Shown in pieces: positions 1 to 6,683 of a stretch of 40,347 bases of DNA. Position 1 is the stretch's first letter, and each line of letters opens with the position of its first letter. Source of the stretch: an uncultured Bifidobacteriaceae bacterium (GTDB lineage Bacteria > Actinomycetota > Actinomycetes > Actinomycetales > Bifidobacteriaceae); contig CAMPNN010000008.1 in the NCBI GenBank assembly GCA_946891915.1, positions 1 through 40,347 of the forward strand. The letters are read 5' to 3'. The notes below the pieces were generated by a model. It ran no database searches and was not told the origin of the DNA. It saw only the letters and a program-made list of their open reading frames with translations. Position numbers and translations under genes: made by a program.

Positions 1-8
1 TGCTTAGG

Positions 9-72
9 GTTGAAAGCACAGTGTGCTTTCAACGCAAGCGAGGTCTGCCTTCGTCTCTATTGACGAAGGCAG
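9..72 (+). mobile_element. Partial B element (multi-hairpin intergenic repeat), copy B1
   Basis: This is a partial copy of the B repeat found complete at 14721 and 22760. It holds a near-perfect 25-nt palindrome at 10-34 (12-nt arms), the same central hairpin as in other B copies but with the inner arms changed together. It is followed by a perfect 11-bp hairpin at 45-72 (arms CTGCCTTCGTC and its complement, 6-nt loop). A fragment of the B left end recurs at about 119-134. The rest of 1-426 has no gene I can support. At about 312-350 there is a decayed family A unit (GACACTAACGCAG). Confidence 0.55.
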
Positions 73-426
73 GGCAGAGCCGTGCGGCTGTGATTTAGAA
101 ACTAGGTTGTGGTTTGTGTGCGCGACGACCTGCTTGAATGGTAAGTAGAGACTTGAAAAACGCTGGGACAGTATCGAAAATTGCGAAAATCTAGTTGACA
201 CCTTCGTAAACCATTGTAATTCCGCCTTTCTTCCCAAAATCGGCAATTTTTATTACCGTAATTTACCCCAAAATCAATATTTTTTACTACATAAGCACAC
301 CATAAGCGATCGGACACTAACGCAGAAAACACGCGCTTTCTAATTTGCAGTAATTAAAAATACGATAGATTTTCTCTTCTACCGCCTTTTAAAGTTCATA
401 CAACTATCTACTTTGCTCTTTGTGTA

Positions 427-1455
427 TTAAATTTTCAAATTCTTATTGTTTAACATTCCAGCAAACATTGTATGATACATATCCTTAGATGATTCTTCTA
501 TTTGAGTAATACTTGATATTTTATTTCCCGCATCCTTTGATGATGCTCCACAAAGATAAAAGGCCTCATTTTCCGCCCCAAAGTCTAGTGCAATATATCT
601 ATCGTGGTATTTTTTATCGGATACCTTCAGATTCAGGTCTATATTAGGATAGTCTTTTCTAAAATCATCTAAAATATTTTTTGTAAGCATATCTTTATTT
701 CTCACATTATCGCTAAAAATTATGATTTGCGTGTTATCTCTTGCAGCCCTTAAAAGTTCCAATGTTTTAAGCCCAATATAGTTGTCGATAACATAAATGC
801 TTTTCTTTGCTGACTTATATATTTTTGTATAGGCAACATCCGCTTCTATCTTATCTCCATTCAGCAAAAGAAAATGCTTGTAAGTGTCCGGATCTATAAA
901 ATTATCCATTACCTTTTTCAAATCTTCTTTTGTTGCAAAGGTGCTAATTTTATCGTTTATATTTGCTATTTCTTTTGAATGCTGCATTATGTCATTCGTA
1001 TTTTGACTTGTTTGCAATAACAGTTGCGACATTTCTTTTGAGCTAAGAAAGTCTCTATTTTCAACAATGAAGTCTTTCATCTGCTTAAACATTCGTATTA
1101 AAGCTTTGCTCTGTTTAATTGCCAGCTCTCCCCTTAATACAGTCATAAGCATATAGATGCCCTGTTCTGTGAAGGCATAAGGCATATATCTTCTACCACC
1201 TGAACCTTCATCTGATTTTGAGGTCAAAATTTTTGACCTCAAAAATTCCCATTCATCTTTTGTAAGTTGAAATCTAAAATCTTCATCAAATTTTTCTATG
1301 TTATTCTTTACTTGCTGATTAAATGTTTTTGTTTCATATCCATATATTTCAGCAAGTTCAAAATCAAGCATAACCTTTTGATTTCTTATATAGTAAATCT
1401 TACTTTTCACTGTAGTTTCATCTATCACTACAATTTCTCTGTTTTCTTCTGCCAT
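427..1455 (-). CDS. ORF6N-domain DNA-binding protein with C-terminal PLD-like domain (RhuM-like)
   Basis: The 342-residue protein has an ORF6N domain at about residues 8-110 (VIDETTVKSKIYYIRNQKV near the start, then PYAFTEQGIYML). This fold is usual in phage-related DNA-binding and antirepressor-like proteins. A coiled or linker part follows. The C-terminal region, about 200-335, resembles half of a phospholipase D domain: SIYVIDNYIG, then HDRYIALDFG and CGASSKDAG, where the classic HxK lysine is replaced by Arg. I chose the ATG at 1455 because GGAGG lies 8 nt upstream; the ATG at 1473 lies before that site and is not used. The gene is very AT- and Lys-rich and looks like a transfer from Firmicutes. 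A broken paralogue sits at 4356-4763. The exact function is unknown; phage defence or antirepressor activity is possible. Confidence 0.8.
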   Translation of the reverse strand: MAEENREIVVIDETTVKSKIYYIRNQKVMLDFELAEIYGYETKTFNQQVKNNIEKFDEDFRFQLTKDEWEFLRSKILTSKSDEGSGGRRYMPYAFTEQGIYMLMTVLRGELAIKQSKALIRMFKQMKDFIVENRDFLSSKEMSQLLLQTSQNTNDIMQHSKEIANINDKISTFATKEDLKKVMDNFIDPDTYKHFLLLNGDKIEADVAYTKIYKSAKKSIYVIDNYIGLKTLELLRAARDNTQIIIFSDNVRNKDMLTKNILDDFRKDYPNIDLNLKVSDKKYHDRYIALDFGAENEAFYLCGASSKDAGNKISSITQIEESSKDMYHTMFAGMLNNKNLKI

Positions 1456-1545
1456 GAAATAAACCTCCAACATTATCTAAATATCTTTACTAATCCGTCA
1501 CGTACTGCGTAACTTTTTTAAATCAACTGCGCCAGCAACAAATAA

Positions 1546-1738
1546 ACAACATCGTGCGTAGATTTATTAGTTTTTGAGCTGAATTAATAGGTAGGATGCA
1601 TCTATGCTCTATTTCAGCGTCTCTTATCATACGTATCATTTCGTTGTTAGTTTTAGGCATACTACTGAAGTTATTTGAGAATACGATGAATAGACAATAA
1701 ATTTATAACATTGTGGTTAAAAGGTGTTGTAGTACGAT
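1546..1738 (-). pseudogene. Decayed 5' remnant of an AbiEi/DUF559-like gene
   Basis: This gene-free stretch aligns with the 5' part of the intact gene at 4859-6118 and with that gene's upstream DNA. Positions 1550-1580 match an internal segment near 5725-5765 (…GTTAGTTTTTGAGC). Positions 1612-1735 match about 6068-6195, including the start-codon area (CATAC.ACTGA.GTTATT) and the shared upstream string ATTGTGG.TAAAAGGT. The piece between is deleted. No reading frame survives. It sits immediately upstream of an intact ORF6N gene, the mirror of the situation at 4356-6118. Confidence 0.6.
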
Positions 1739-1743
1739 TCATG

Positions 1744-1946
1744 TGTTACTCATGCAGTAAGCCGACTGCGTGAGTAAAAAAAATGCCCCTATACGTTACT
1801 CGCGCAGTAACTCATCTGCACTAGTAACGAATAATCGGCATTATACGTTACTAACGCAGAAACCATACTGCACTAGTAACGAAAAAACGCTGTTATACGT
1901 TACTAACGCAGTGTGCAATCTGCACCAGTAACGAAAAAGCGGTGGC
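1744..1946. repeat. Tandem 52-bp array, family A (array A1, 4 units)
   Basis: The anchor GTTACT recurs at 1745, 1795, 1847 and 1899, giving steps of 50, 52 and 52 bp. Each unit has the plan CGTTACT, then CGCAG, an 8-nt variable loop, CTGC, and AGTAACG. That is a 36-bp interrupted palindrome followed by a 16-bp linker ending in TATA. The array lies in the divergent gap between the ORF6N gene and the MntA-like gene. The remainder of 1456-2162 holds the pseudogene remnant, a damaged A unit near 1500-1545 and the MntA promoter region. Confidence 0.9.
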
Positions 1947-2063
1947 GCGCACAATTGTGGACCTACACCCCACCCAAGTCCACAAACGCTGGGTAACTCA
2001 CATGTTAAATCGCAGCGCTTGAGCAGGTCGTCTATTAATAAGGTGTGATTAATTGCGCATTAT

Positions 2064-2071
2064 GGTATAAA
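2064..2071 (+). promoter_or_regulatory. Candidate extended -10 promoter for mntA-hepT
   Basis: TGGTATAAA has an extended -10 (TGN) and a TATAAA hexamer about 90 nt before the MntA start. No good -35 is present at 17 bp, so this is a moderate call made from sequence alone. Confidence 0.35.
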
Positions 2072-2162
2072 ATTTCAGTTAAGACAACATCACAAAGCAT
2101 ACGCAAAAATGCAAAACATACGCAGGATGCTGCGCACATAAGCAATACGAGGAGGAAGCAGA

Positions 2163-2567
2163 ATGGCAAATAATATTGCATCTTCTAATTCGCTTGCCGC
2201 CAACGCATCTGAACTAACGCCAATAGCGGTCAAAAATCTGTGCGAAAAAATAGCGCGCAAATTAGGCGTAGACGAGCTATACCTTTTTGGCTCGGTCGCG
2301 CGAAACGCAGCAAACCGCGATTCGGACGTTGACTTCATTTACCAAATTCGCAACGATTCAAACCTGCAGTCACCTCAATCGACTATTGAAGAAGCGAGAA
2401 AAAAGCAAGAATTACGCCTAGCTCTGTCCGAATGTTTAGGAAGAAAAGTGGACCTTGTAAACAAAGATTACGTAACGAAACCACTTTGCGATGACGGAGA
2501 TCTGGAGTTGCAAAGAAAAGCGTTCATTACAGCAATCAACAAACAGCCAATCTACAAAATCATTTAG
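2163..2567 (+). CDS. mntA: MntA-like nucleotidyltransferase antitoxin
   Basis: This is a 134-residue minimal nucleotidyltransferase. The family motif GSx10DxD is intact: GSVARNAANRDSDVDF at about residues 46-61. In the characterised MntA-HepT systems this enzyme adds AMP to a tyrosine of the HEPN partner and so blocks its RNase activity; that role is taken from the family. The start is well supported by GGAGG 7 nt upstream of the ATG, and residues 1-20 are a short extension before the domain. The HEPN partner begins 81 nt downstream on the same strand. The gap between them is larger than in tightly coupled pairs and contains four 12-bp repeats. Confidence 0.85.
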   Translation: MANNIASSNSLAANASELTPIAVKNLCEKIARKLGVDELYLFGSVARNAANRDSDVDFIYQIRNDSNLQSPQSTIEEARKKQELRLALSECLGRKVDLVNKDYVTKPLCDDGDLELQRKAFITAINKQPIYKII

Positions 2568-2585
2568 TGCGAGATTCGACGCGGA

Positions 2586-2633
2586 ATTTGGCACATAATT
2601 TGACACATAATTTGACACATAATTTGGCGCACA
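2586..2633 (+). repeat. Four 12-bp tandem repeats between mntA and hepT
   Basis: The unit ATTTGACACATA occurs four times in a row with 0-3 changes (2586, 2598, 2610, 2622), directly between the antitoxin stop and the toxin start. It could affect the leader of the toxin gene or its copy number could vary; both are inference. Confidence 0.8.
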
Positions 2634-2648
2634 ATAATAAGGTAAAAA

Positions 2649-3050
2649 ATGAGCACAATAAGCCCTCAAAACGACATGGTCCACGCAATCAAAATACGCA
2701 TGTATTTGCAAAAAGCAACAAATTTCATAAACAACATGACTTTGAGCGAATTCGAAGCAAATGAGGAAAAACAGTACGCTGCAGCGCATGCAGTAGAACA
2801 AGCCGGCGAGCATGTGAAGAAACTTTCGCAACATTTCCGTGAAGCAATGGGCGAAGTAGAGTGGAAAAATGTTGCGGGAATGCGTGACTGCATTGTTCAC
2901 GATTATGAAGGCATAGACATGGAATTGCTGTATACTTCGGTCGTTCGCGACGCGCCAAAAGTTGTGAAGTTGCTCAGCGAATATATATCAAACAATGAAA
3001 GCCTTTATGCTGATACAACTTTAGATTTCACGCGAATAAGAAGAATATAG
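2649..3050 (+). CDS. hepT: HepT-like HEPN-domain RNase toxin
   Basis: The protein has 133 residues, is mostly helical, and carries the HEPN signature Rx4HxY as RDCIVHDY at about residues 79-86, with a helix containing AEQAGEHVKKL-like residues before it. HepT toxins with this motif cleave RNA, and the tyrosine is the site AMPylated by MntA; both facts come from the family. The context (mntA immediately upstream, same strand) fits a type VII toxin-antitoxin pair. The ATG at 2649 follows a modest AAGG. Both partners keep their key residues, so the pair looks intact. A family A repeat array follows the stop. Confidence 0.85.
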   Translation: MSTISPQNDMVHAIKIRMYLQKATNFINNMTLSEFEANEEKQYAAAHAVEQAGEHVKKLSQHFREAMGEVEWKNVAGMRDCIVHDYEGIDMELLYTSVVRDAPKVVKLLSEYISNNESLYADTTLDFTRIRRI

Positions 3051-3083
3051 GTAACGTGTAGTCGCTCTGTGCTTCCAACCAGA

Positions 3084-3304
3084 GACACGCGCGCTGAACG
3101 CAAACTGCACGAAGGTCACACTACGTCAATCTTCCGACCCTAACACAGAACGCCATCTGCACCAATGTCCGATAATCACCAACCAAAGGCTCTAACGCAG
3201 TACGTCATCTGCACGACGGTCGAATAACGCCGGTCTTCAGACCCGCGCGCAGAAACAGTACTGCACCAATGTCCTATAATCACCAACCAGAGACCCTAAC
3301 GCAG
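3084..3304. repeat. Tandem 52-bp array, family A (array A2, 4 full units plus a split one)
   Basis: The anchor CTGCAC falls at 3105, 3157, 3209 and 3261, exactly 52 bp apart. Units alternate between two linker types: one ends in an accaaccaga-like string and the other in a ggtcttcaga-like string. A fifth unit begins at 3292 (GACCCTAACGCAG) and is interrupted by the B2 element. Its other half (CCATCTGCACCAATGTC) reappears at 3438. The array fills the convergent space between hepT and higA. Confidence 0.9.
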
Positions 3305-3437
3305 CGCGACGACCTGCCTTCGCGCTTAAAGCGCAGCACGCGAAGGCAACTCGGAGCGGAAACTCGCTTAAGTTGGAAGTCCACTGGACTTCCAACTTAA
3401 GCGAGTTTCGTAAGCGAGCGCGTTACCCGCGCGAGCG
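3305..3437 (+). mobile_element. B element copy B2, inserted in a family A repeat unit
   Basis: This copy is about 133 bp and runs from CGCGACGACCTGCC to CGCGCGAGCG. It contains a perfect inverted repeat with 25-nt arms around one base (3359-3409), plus flanking GC-rich stem-loops. The two halves of one family A unit lie on either side (to 3304 and from 3438), which shows the element interrupts that unit. No open reading frame is present, so if mobile it is non-autonomous. The mobility is inference. Confidence 0.7.
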
Positions 3438-3493
3438 CCATCTGCACCAATGTCGCCACAAACCGCAGCGCGCGAACGCAGCGCTCAAGCAGG

Positions 3494-3844
3494 TCAGCGC
3501 GTATTCGGCACAAACTCAATCCTGCAAGTCGCATTCAGAGCATTTGCAATACGATTCAAAAGCGCAATAGTCGGATTCCTCGAACCATTTTCCAACCTGC
3601 TAATATCCGACTGACTTATACCCGTCTTCTCCGACAGCTCAGCCTGAGTCAAACCAGCCTTCTTCCTCGCCATCACAAGCGACATAGTCAAGTCTCTTTC
3701 CGGCTGAAGCGCATCATACTCTTTCTTGAATTTAGGATCCTTAATAAGCTCGTCCGTGAGTTCATGCAAATCATTCATTCGTTTTCCCTGCCCTACTTGC
3801 GTTCCCTGCAACTCCTGCTTTTCCTGCAACTCTTGCCTTTTCAT
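3494..3844 (-). CDS. higA: HigA-like XRE-family antitoxin
   Basis: The 116-residue protein has a clear helix-turn-helix of the XRE family in its C-terminal half (about 55-110): ARKKAGLTQAELSEKTG, then ISQSDISRLENGSRNP. It would bind its own promoter and neutralise the toxin encoded just before it. The ATG at 3844 shares its A with the toxin's TGA stop, which fits translational coupling. A second start at 3778 (MNDLHEL) has a better AGGG site 7 nt upstream and would remove a repetitive Gln-rich leader (QELQEKQELQ). Which start is used cannot be decided by eye. The gene runs toward array A2. Confidence 0.85.
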   Translation of the reverse strand: MKRQELQEKQELQGTQVGQGKRMNDLHELTDELIKDPKFKKEYDALQPERDLTMSLVMARKKAGLTQAELSEKTGISQSDISRLENGSRNPTIALLNRIANALNATCRIEFVPNTR

Positions 3845-4194
3845 CACAAGCCTATCTTTCTATTAAAATATTCAGCCCTTCTCTGCATAGCTACTAATAT
3901 TTCACTACGCGGAGTTTTCTGCTGCTTTTTAACAAATCCGTTGGTGGCAACAATAATCTTATTTGCATCAAAAAAGTATAAAATACGCACTATGTTGCTA
4001 CCTAAAATAGTGCGAAGTTCAAAAATATGGTTGCCAACATGCTTACTAAGCGGCTCCCTTGCGTCACTTCCTAACATCTCCAAACGATGCAAATCCGAAA
4101 CCACCTTTGCTTGCAACTTAACATCCAAACTTTTAATAAACTCACGTACTGGCTTATCACCATCCTTATCACTGTAAAAAATCACATCAAACAA
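3844..4194 (-). CDS. higB: HigB/RelE-superfamily toxin (Gp49-like)
   Basis: This is a phage-derived Gp49-like member of the RelE/ParE fold. Visible parts are FDVIFYSDKDGDKPVREFI at the N-terminus, LRTILGSNIVRILYFFD in the middle and FVKKQQKTPRSEI near the end. Toxins of this family usually cleave mRNA at the ribosome. An ATG exists at 4263, but the likely promoter (-35 at 4249-4254, -10 at 4225-4230) lies inside that extension, so it is probably untranslated. I chose the TTG at 4194, 9 nt after a GGGGG site; the GTG at 4185 is an alternative. It overlaps higA by one base. Toxin first, antitoxin second is the usual higBA order. Confidence 0.8.
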   Translation of the reverse strand: MFDVIFYSDKDGDKPVREFIKSLDVKLQAKVVSDLHRLEMLGSDAREPLSKHVGNHIFELRTILGSNIVRILYFFDANKIIVATNGFVKKQQKTPRSEILVAMQRRAEYFNRKIGL

Positions 4195-4210
4195 TTCCCC
4201 CAACCCCCTG

Positions 4211-4232
4211 TTTATGTTATATATAGCATAAA
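4211..4232. promoter_or_regulatory. Palindromic operator at the higBA promoter
   Basis: This 22-bp inverted repeat matches in 10 of 11 pairs (TTTATG...CATAAA around TATATA) and overlaps the -10 hexamer. Such a site is expected for autoregulation by a HigA-type repressor; the binding itself is inferred. Confidence 0.6.
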
Positions 4233-4254
4233 TAGTACATGCACACCTTGTCAA
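4225..4254 (-). promoter_or_regulatory. Promoter of higBA
   Basis: On the minus strand there is a perfect -35 TTGACA (4249-4254), an 18-bp spacer and a -10 TATGCT (4225-4230). Transcription would start near 4218, about 24 nt before the proposed TTG start of higB. Confidence 0.65.
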
Positions 4255-4261
4255 AACAAGC

Positions 4262-4355
4262 AACCAGAGACACTCACGCAGCGCGACGACTGCGCGAAAG
4301 TCTCATTCCGCCAATCTTCAGGCCCTAACGCAGAAACAGTACTGCACCAATTAAT
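4262..4355. repeat. Family A repeats (array A3, about 2 units)
   Basis: The anchor CTGC occurs at 4290 and 4342, 52 bp apart. The second unit is cut at about 4350-4355, exactly where the homology of the broken ORF6N gene begins. The unit loop here is CGCGACGA, the same string that starts the B element. Confidence 0.85.
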
Positions 4356-4763
4356 CATATAGATGCCCTGTTCTGTGAAGGCGTAAGGCTTGTACTTTAT
4401 ATTGCTACCTCTGCCTTGCTTTTTGTTCAAGGTCGCAAAACGCGACCTTGAAAGTTCAGATACTTGCCCATCGTTCAAGGTGCCAAAATTACAACTTTAA
4501 AATTCAGATACTCGACCATCGTTCAAGGTGCCAAAATGGTACCTTGAAAGTTCAGATACTTCCTCATCGGTTAATTGGAACATAAAATCGTCATCGAATT
4601 TTTCAATATTCCTTTTAACCTGTCTATTAAACATTTTTGTTTCGTAACCGTATATTTCAGCTAAATCCGAATCAAGCATAACTTTTTGATTTCTTATATA
4701 GTAAATCTTACTTTTAAGCGTAGTTTCATCTATTACAACAATCTCTTTATTTGCTTCTGACAC
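4356..4763 (-). pseudogene. Broken ORF6N-domain gene (second copy)
   Basis: The N-terminal part copies the intact gene at 427-1455 (EIVVIDETTLKSKIYYIRNQ, then AEIYGYETKMFNRQV). The start would be the GTG at 4763 behind a GGGGG site, where the intact gene has ATG. After residue about 80 a segment SELSRxxFxTLN is repeated about three times. One repeat carries an in-frame TAA at 4497-4499. Reading resumes in the same frame to PYAFTEQGIYM and is then cut off by a family A repeat at about 4355. The whole C-terminal PLD-like half is missing, so this is a remnant. Confidence 0.85.
4455..4560. repeat. About 50-bp tandem duplication inside the broken ORF6N gene
   Basis: Near-identical copies of TTCAGATACT..CATCGTTCAAGGT follow one another, with a partial third copy before them. 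Each has a short palindrome such as GGTGCCAAAATGGTACC. The intact paralogue has only one such site, with a different palindrome. Confidence 0.7.
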
Positions 4764-4858
4764 AATGCCCCCTCTCCGAATCATCTAAATATTTTTCCCA
4801 ATACGCCGACCATACGTTACGCTCGCAGTTAATGCTCGCGCAGATTGCGCGCTCGTTA

Positions 4859-6118
4859 TCACCCAACGCGCATGATCCGCGGCACACCAGCCTCAACAAG
4901 CTTCCGCTCAAGATTCTTAACGCCAACAACATCCGCAAAATTAAAGCGAACAATCTTACTCACACCGCACTCCCTAAAAAGCACCGACTCACGCTCCGCC
5001 TGCCTATCAATATTGCGATTAATAGTGGCCTGATTGTAGGAATTACGCAACATTTGAGTATCAGACGAAGAATTAAAGTTGATATTCGCATGCGTAGAAT
5101 TAGTCGAATCAACAAAATACTTGTCATACCCATCAAGCTCACCAACAATCAGGCCGCCGCCCGAAACCCGCCACAAAAAATCACACCTATACTTAACCCT
5201 GGAATTCGGCGAAACAAACTCATGCTGCAACTCAGGCACCATAAACCCAAGATCAATCATCGTTCCGCGCGCGAAAGACTCGCCACCATTCTCGCTTAAA
5301 CCATTCTTAAAAAGGCAAAGGCGGCGCAGCCTAAAAATAGGATCCGCATTACTGCCGAAACTAGCTACACCACTAAGACCAACGCCGCCAACGCCAGCGC
5401 CGCTAACCTCCTCAAAGTCCTCACTACCGCCGTATCTTCTCCCGCAAATCTCAAGAACCTTGTTAAAGTTCACGTTATCGCGCGCAGCAGAATCAAAAAT
5501 CGGCAAAGCAGCCCTAAAACTCAAACTGTTAGCAGCATCAAGAAGCAACGTACTCTTGTCAACAACATGACTCCTAATCTCATAACTTACCCTGTCACTT
5601 AAATGCGGAAGCGTAATAAGACGACCGTCATACTTGCGACTAGGCTGCACAATACGCACGTCGTCGCTAGTAGCATCTTGCTCATTTCCGGTTGCGCAAA
5701 TACGATGCAATTGCGGATTATCGTGTGTAGATCTGTTAGTTTTTGAGCGAATATAAATCTGCGTTGGGAGCGTTTGCAAATTAGTATTCTGTGAATCGTA
5801 TTTGCTACCAACAAACAGCATGTCATAATCTTCAACAACATCGTAGCCTAATAAAGCTGCCCCACTCGTCACAGTAAACTTCCAATCCGGGTAAATATCC
5901 ATCAAGGAAAGCGCTACATGACGTATGCGTTCTGACGTATATAGCTTCTGCCAGTACTCAGTTTGCGCGTAAAGATTGCGGAAAGTGCGCACAAAAGTGC
6001 CGCTTTTCACGCGCCTCTTTAGATACTGCCTTTGCGCATTGGTGACAGGCCTAATGCATGTGCGCTCTTGTTCAGCGTTTGAAACCATGCCGATAGTACT
6101 AGTATTTGCTTCAATCAT
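4859..6118 (-). CDS. AbiEi-like protein with C-terminal DUF559/PD-(D/E)xK-like domain
   Basis: The protein has 419 residues. The N-terminal third (about 28-100) looks like the AbiEi-type region: QRQYLKRRVKSGTFVRTFRN, then VTSGAALLGYDV. The C-terminal part (about 310-415) resembles Vsr/DUF559 endonuclease folds: CDFLWRVSGGGLIVGELDGY with Asp and Glu spaced like the D-ExK pattern, then FRECGVSKIVRFNFAD. In the middle there is a Gly-rich stretch. Families like this are common single genes in bifidobacteria, often linked to toxin-antitoxin or defence roles; the function here is unknown. The ATG at 6118 has no strong ribosome site. A decayed copy of its 5' end lies at 1546-1738. Confidence 0.55.
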   Translation of the reverse strand: MIEANTSTIGMVSNAEQERTCIRPVTNAQRQYLKRRVKSGTFVRTFRNLYAQTEYWQKLYTSERIRHVALSLMDIYPDWKFTVTSGAALLGYDVVEDYDMLFVGSKYDSQNTNLQTLPTQIYIRSKTNRSTHDNPQLHRICATGNEQDATSDDVRIVQPSRKYDGRLITLPHLSDRVSYEIRSHVVDKSTLLLDAANSLSFRAALPIFDSAARDNVNFNKVLEICGRRYGGSEDFEEVSGAGVGGVGLSGVASFGSNADPIFRLRRLCLFKNGLSENGGESFARGTMIDLGFMVPELQHEFVSPNSRVKYRCDFLWRVSGGGLIVGELDGYDKYFVDSTNSTHANINFNSSSDTQMLRNSYNQATINRNIDRQAERESVLFRECGVSKIVRFNFADVVGVKNLERKLVEAGVPRIMRVG

Positions 6119-6233
6119 ACGACTGAGGTTATTAGACTTGACAATACTTGCGCAATAAGATTAACGCATTGTGGATAAAAGGTATTGAACGCACGGAAAT
6201 AAGCAGTTACGTAAGATTACGAATACTACGCAA

Positions 6234-6683
6234 GACAAGCGCGCAGTACGACGACTGCACGAAGGTCGCATAATGCCGATCTTCCGACACGCACGCAGTA
6301 ACTCATCTGCACGAATGTCGCACTATTCCGGTCTTCAGACCATAACGCAGAACGCAATCTGCACGAATGTCCGATAACCGCCAACCAGAGACCATAACGC
6401 AGTAAGCCATCTGCACGAAGGTCGAATAACGCAGGCCATCAGACAATAACGCATTACGCAATCTGCACCAATGTCCGATAACCGCCAACCAGAGACCCTA
6501 ACGCAGAAACAGTACTGCACGAAGGTCGCATTCTGCCGATCTTCAGGCCCTAACGCAGAACGCACGCTGCGCCAGTGTCCGAAAGTAGGCAAAATCAGAC
6601 ACTAACGCAGAAACAGTACTGCACCAGTGTCCCAAAACAAACAAAATGAGACACTAACGCAGTATGCACGCTACGCCAGCAAC
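6234..6683. repeat. Tandem 52-bp array, family A (array A4, 9 units)
   Basis: The CTGC (or CTAC) anchor lies at 6255, 6307, 6359, 6411, 6463, 6515, 6567, 6619 and 6671: eight consecutive steps of exactly 52 bp. The plan is GACNNTAACGCAG, an 8-nt loop, CTGCAC, then an arm that pairs with the first bases (GACC with GGTC, GACA with TGTC, GACACT with AGTGTC). Linkers vary between a few types. The array ends right at the rpoC terminator. Nothing else is recognised in 6119-6739 apart from one isolated DnaA-box-like site at 6170-6178. Confidence 0.95.

Noticed and set aside
102..332. Small minus-strand frames in 1-330
   Set aside because: They run through a B fragment, a decayed family A unit and AT-rich DNA with no ribosome site or recognisable protein.
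2567..2764. Reading frame overlapping the mntA-hepT gap
   Set aside because: It is kept open by the 12-bp repeats (repeated N-L-T-H) and overlaps hepT in another frame; no ribosome site.
4195..4263. N-terminal extension of HigB from the ATG at 4263
   Set aside because: The promoter and operator lie inside it, so it would not be in the transcript.
4751..5299. Plus-strand reading frame opposite the DUF559-like gene
   Set aside because: No family resemblance and no ribosome site; the minus frame gives a coherent protein with recognisable motifs.
6170..6178. Perfect DnaA box (TGTGGATAA) upstream of the DUF559-like gene
   Set aside because: It is a single isolated match; the only near match (1713-1721) is part of the homologous remnant. 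No dnaA, dnaN or AT-rich unwinding region is present.
6234..6683. Array A4 as a CRISPR array
   Set aside because: There is no constant repeat with unique spacers. Both the palindrome arms and the linkers vary among a few recurring types, and no cas genes are near.
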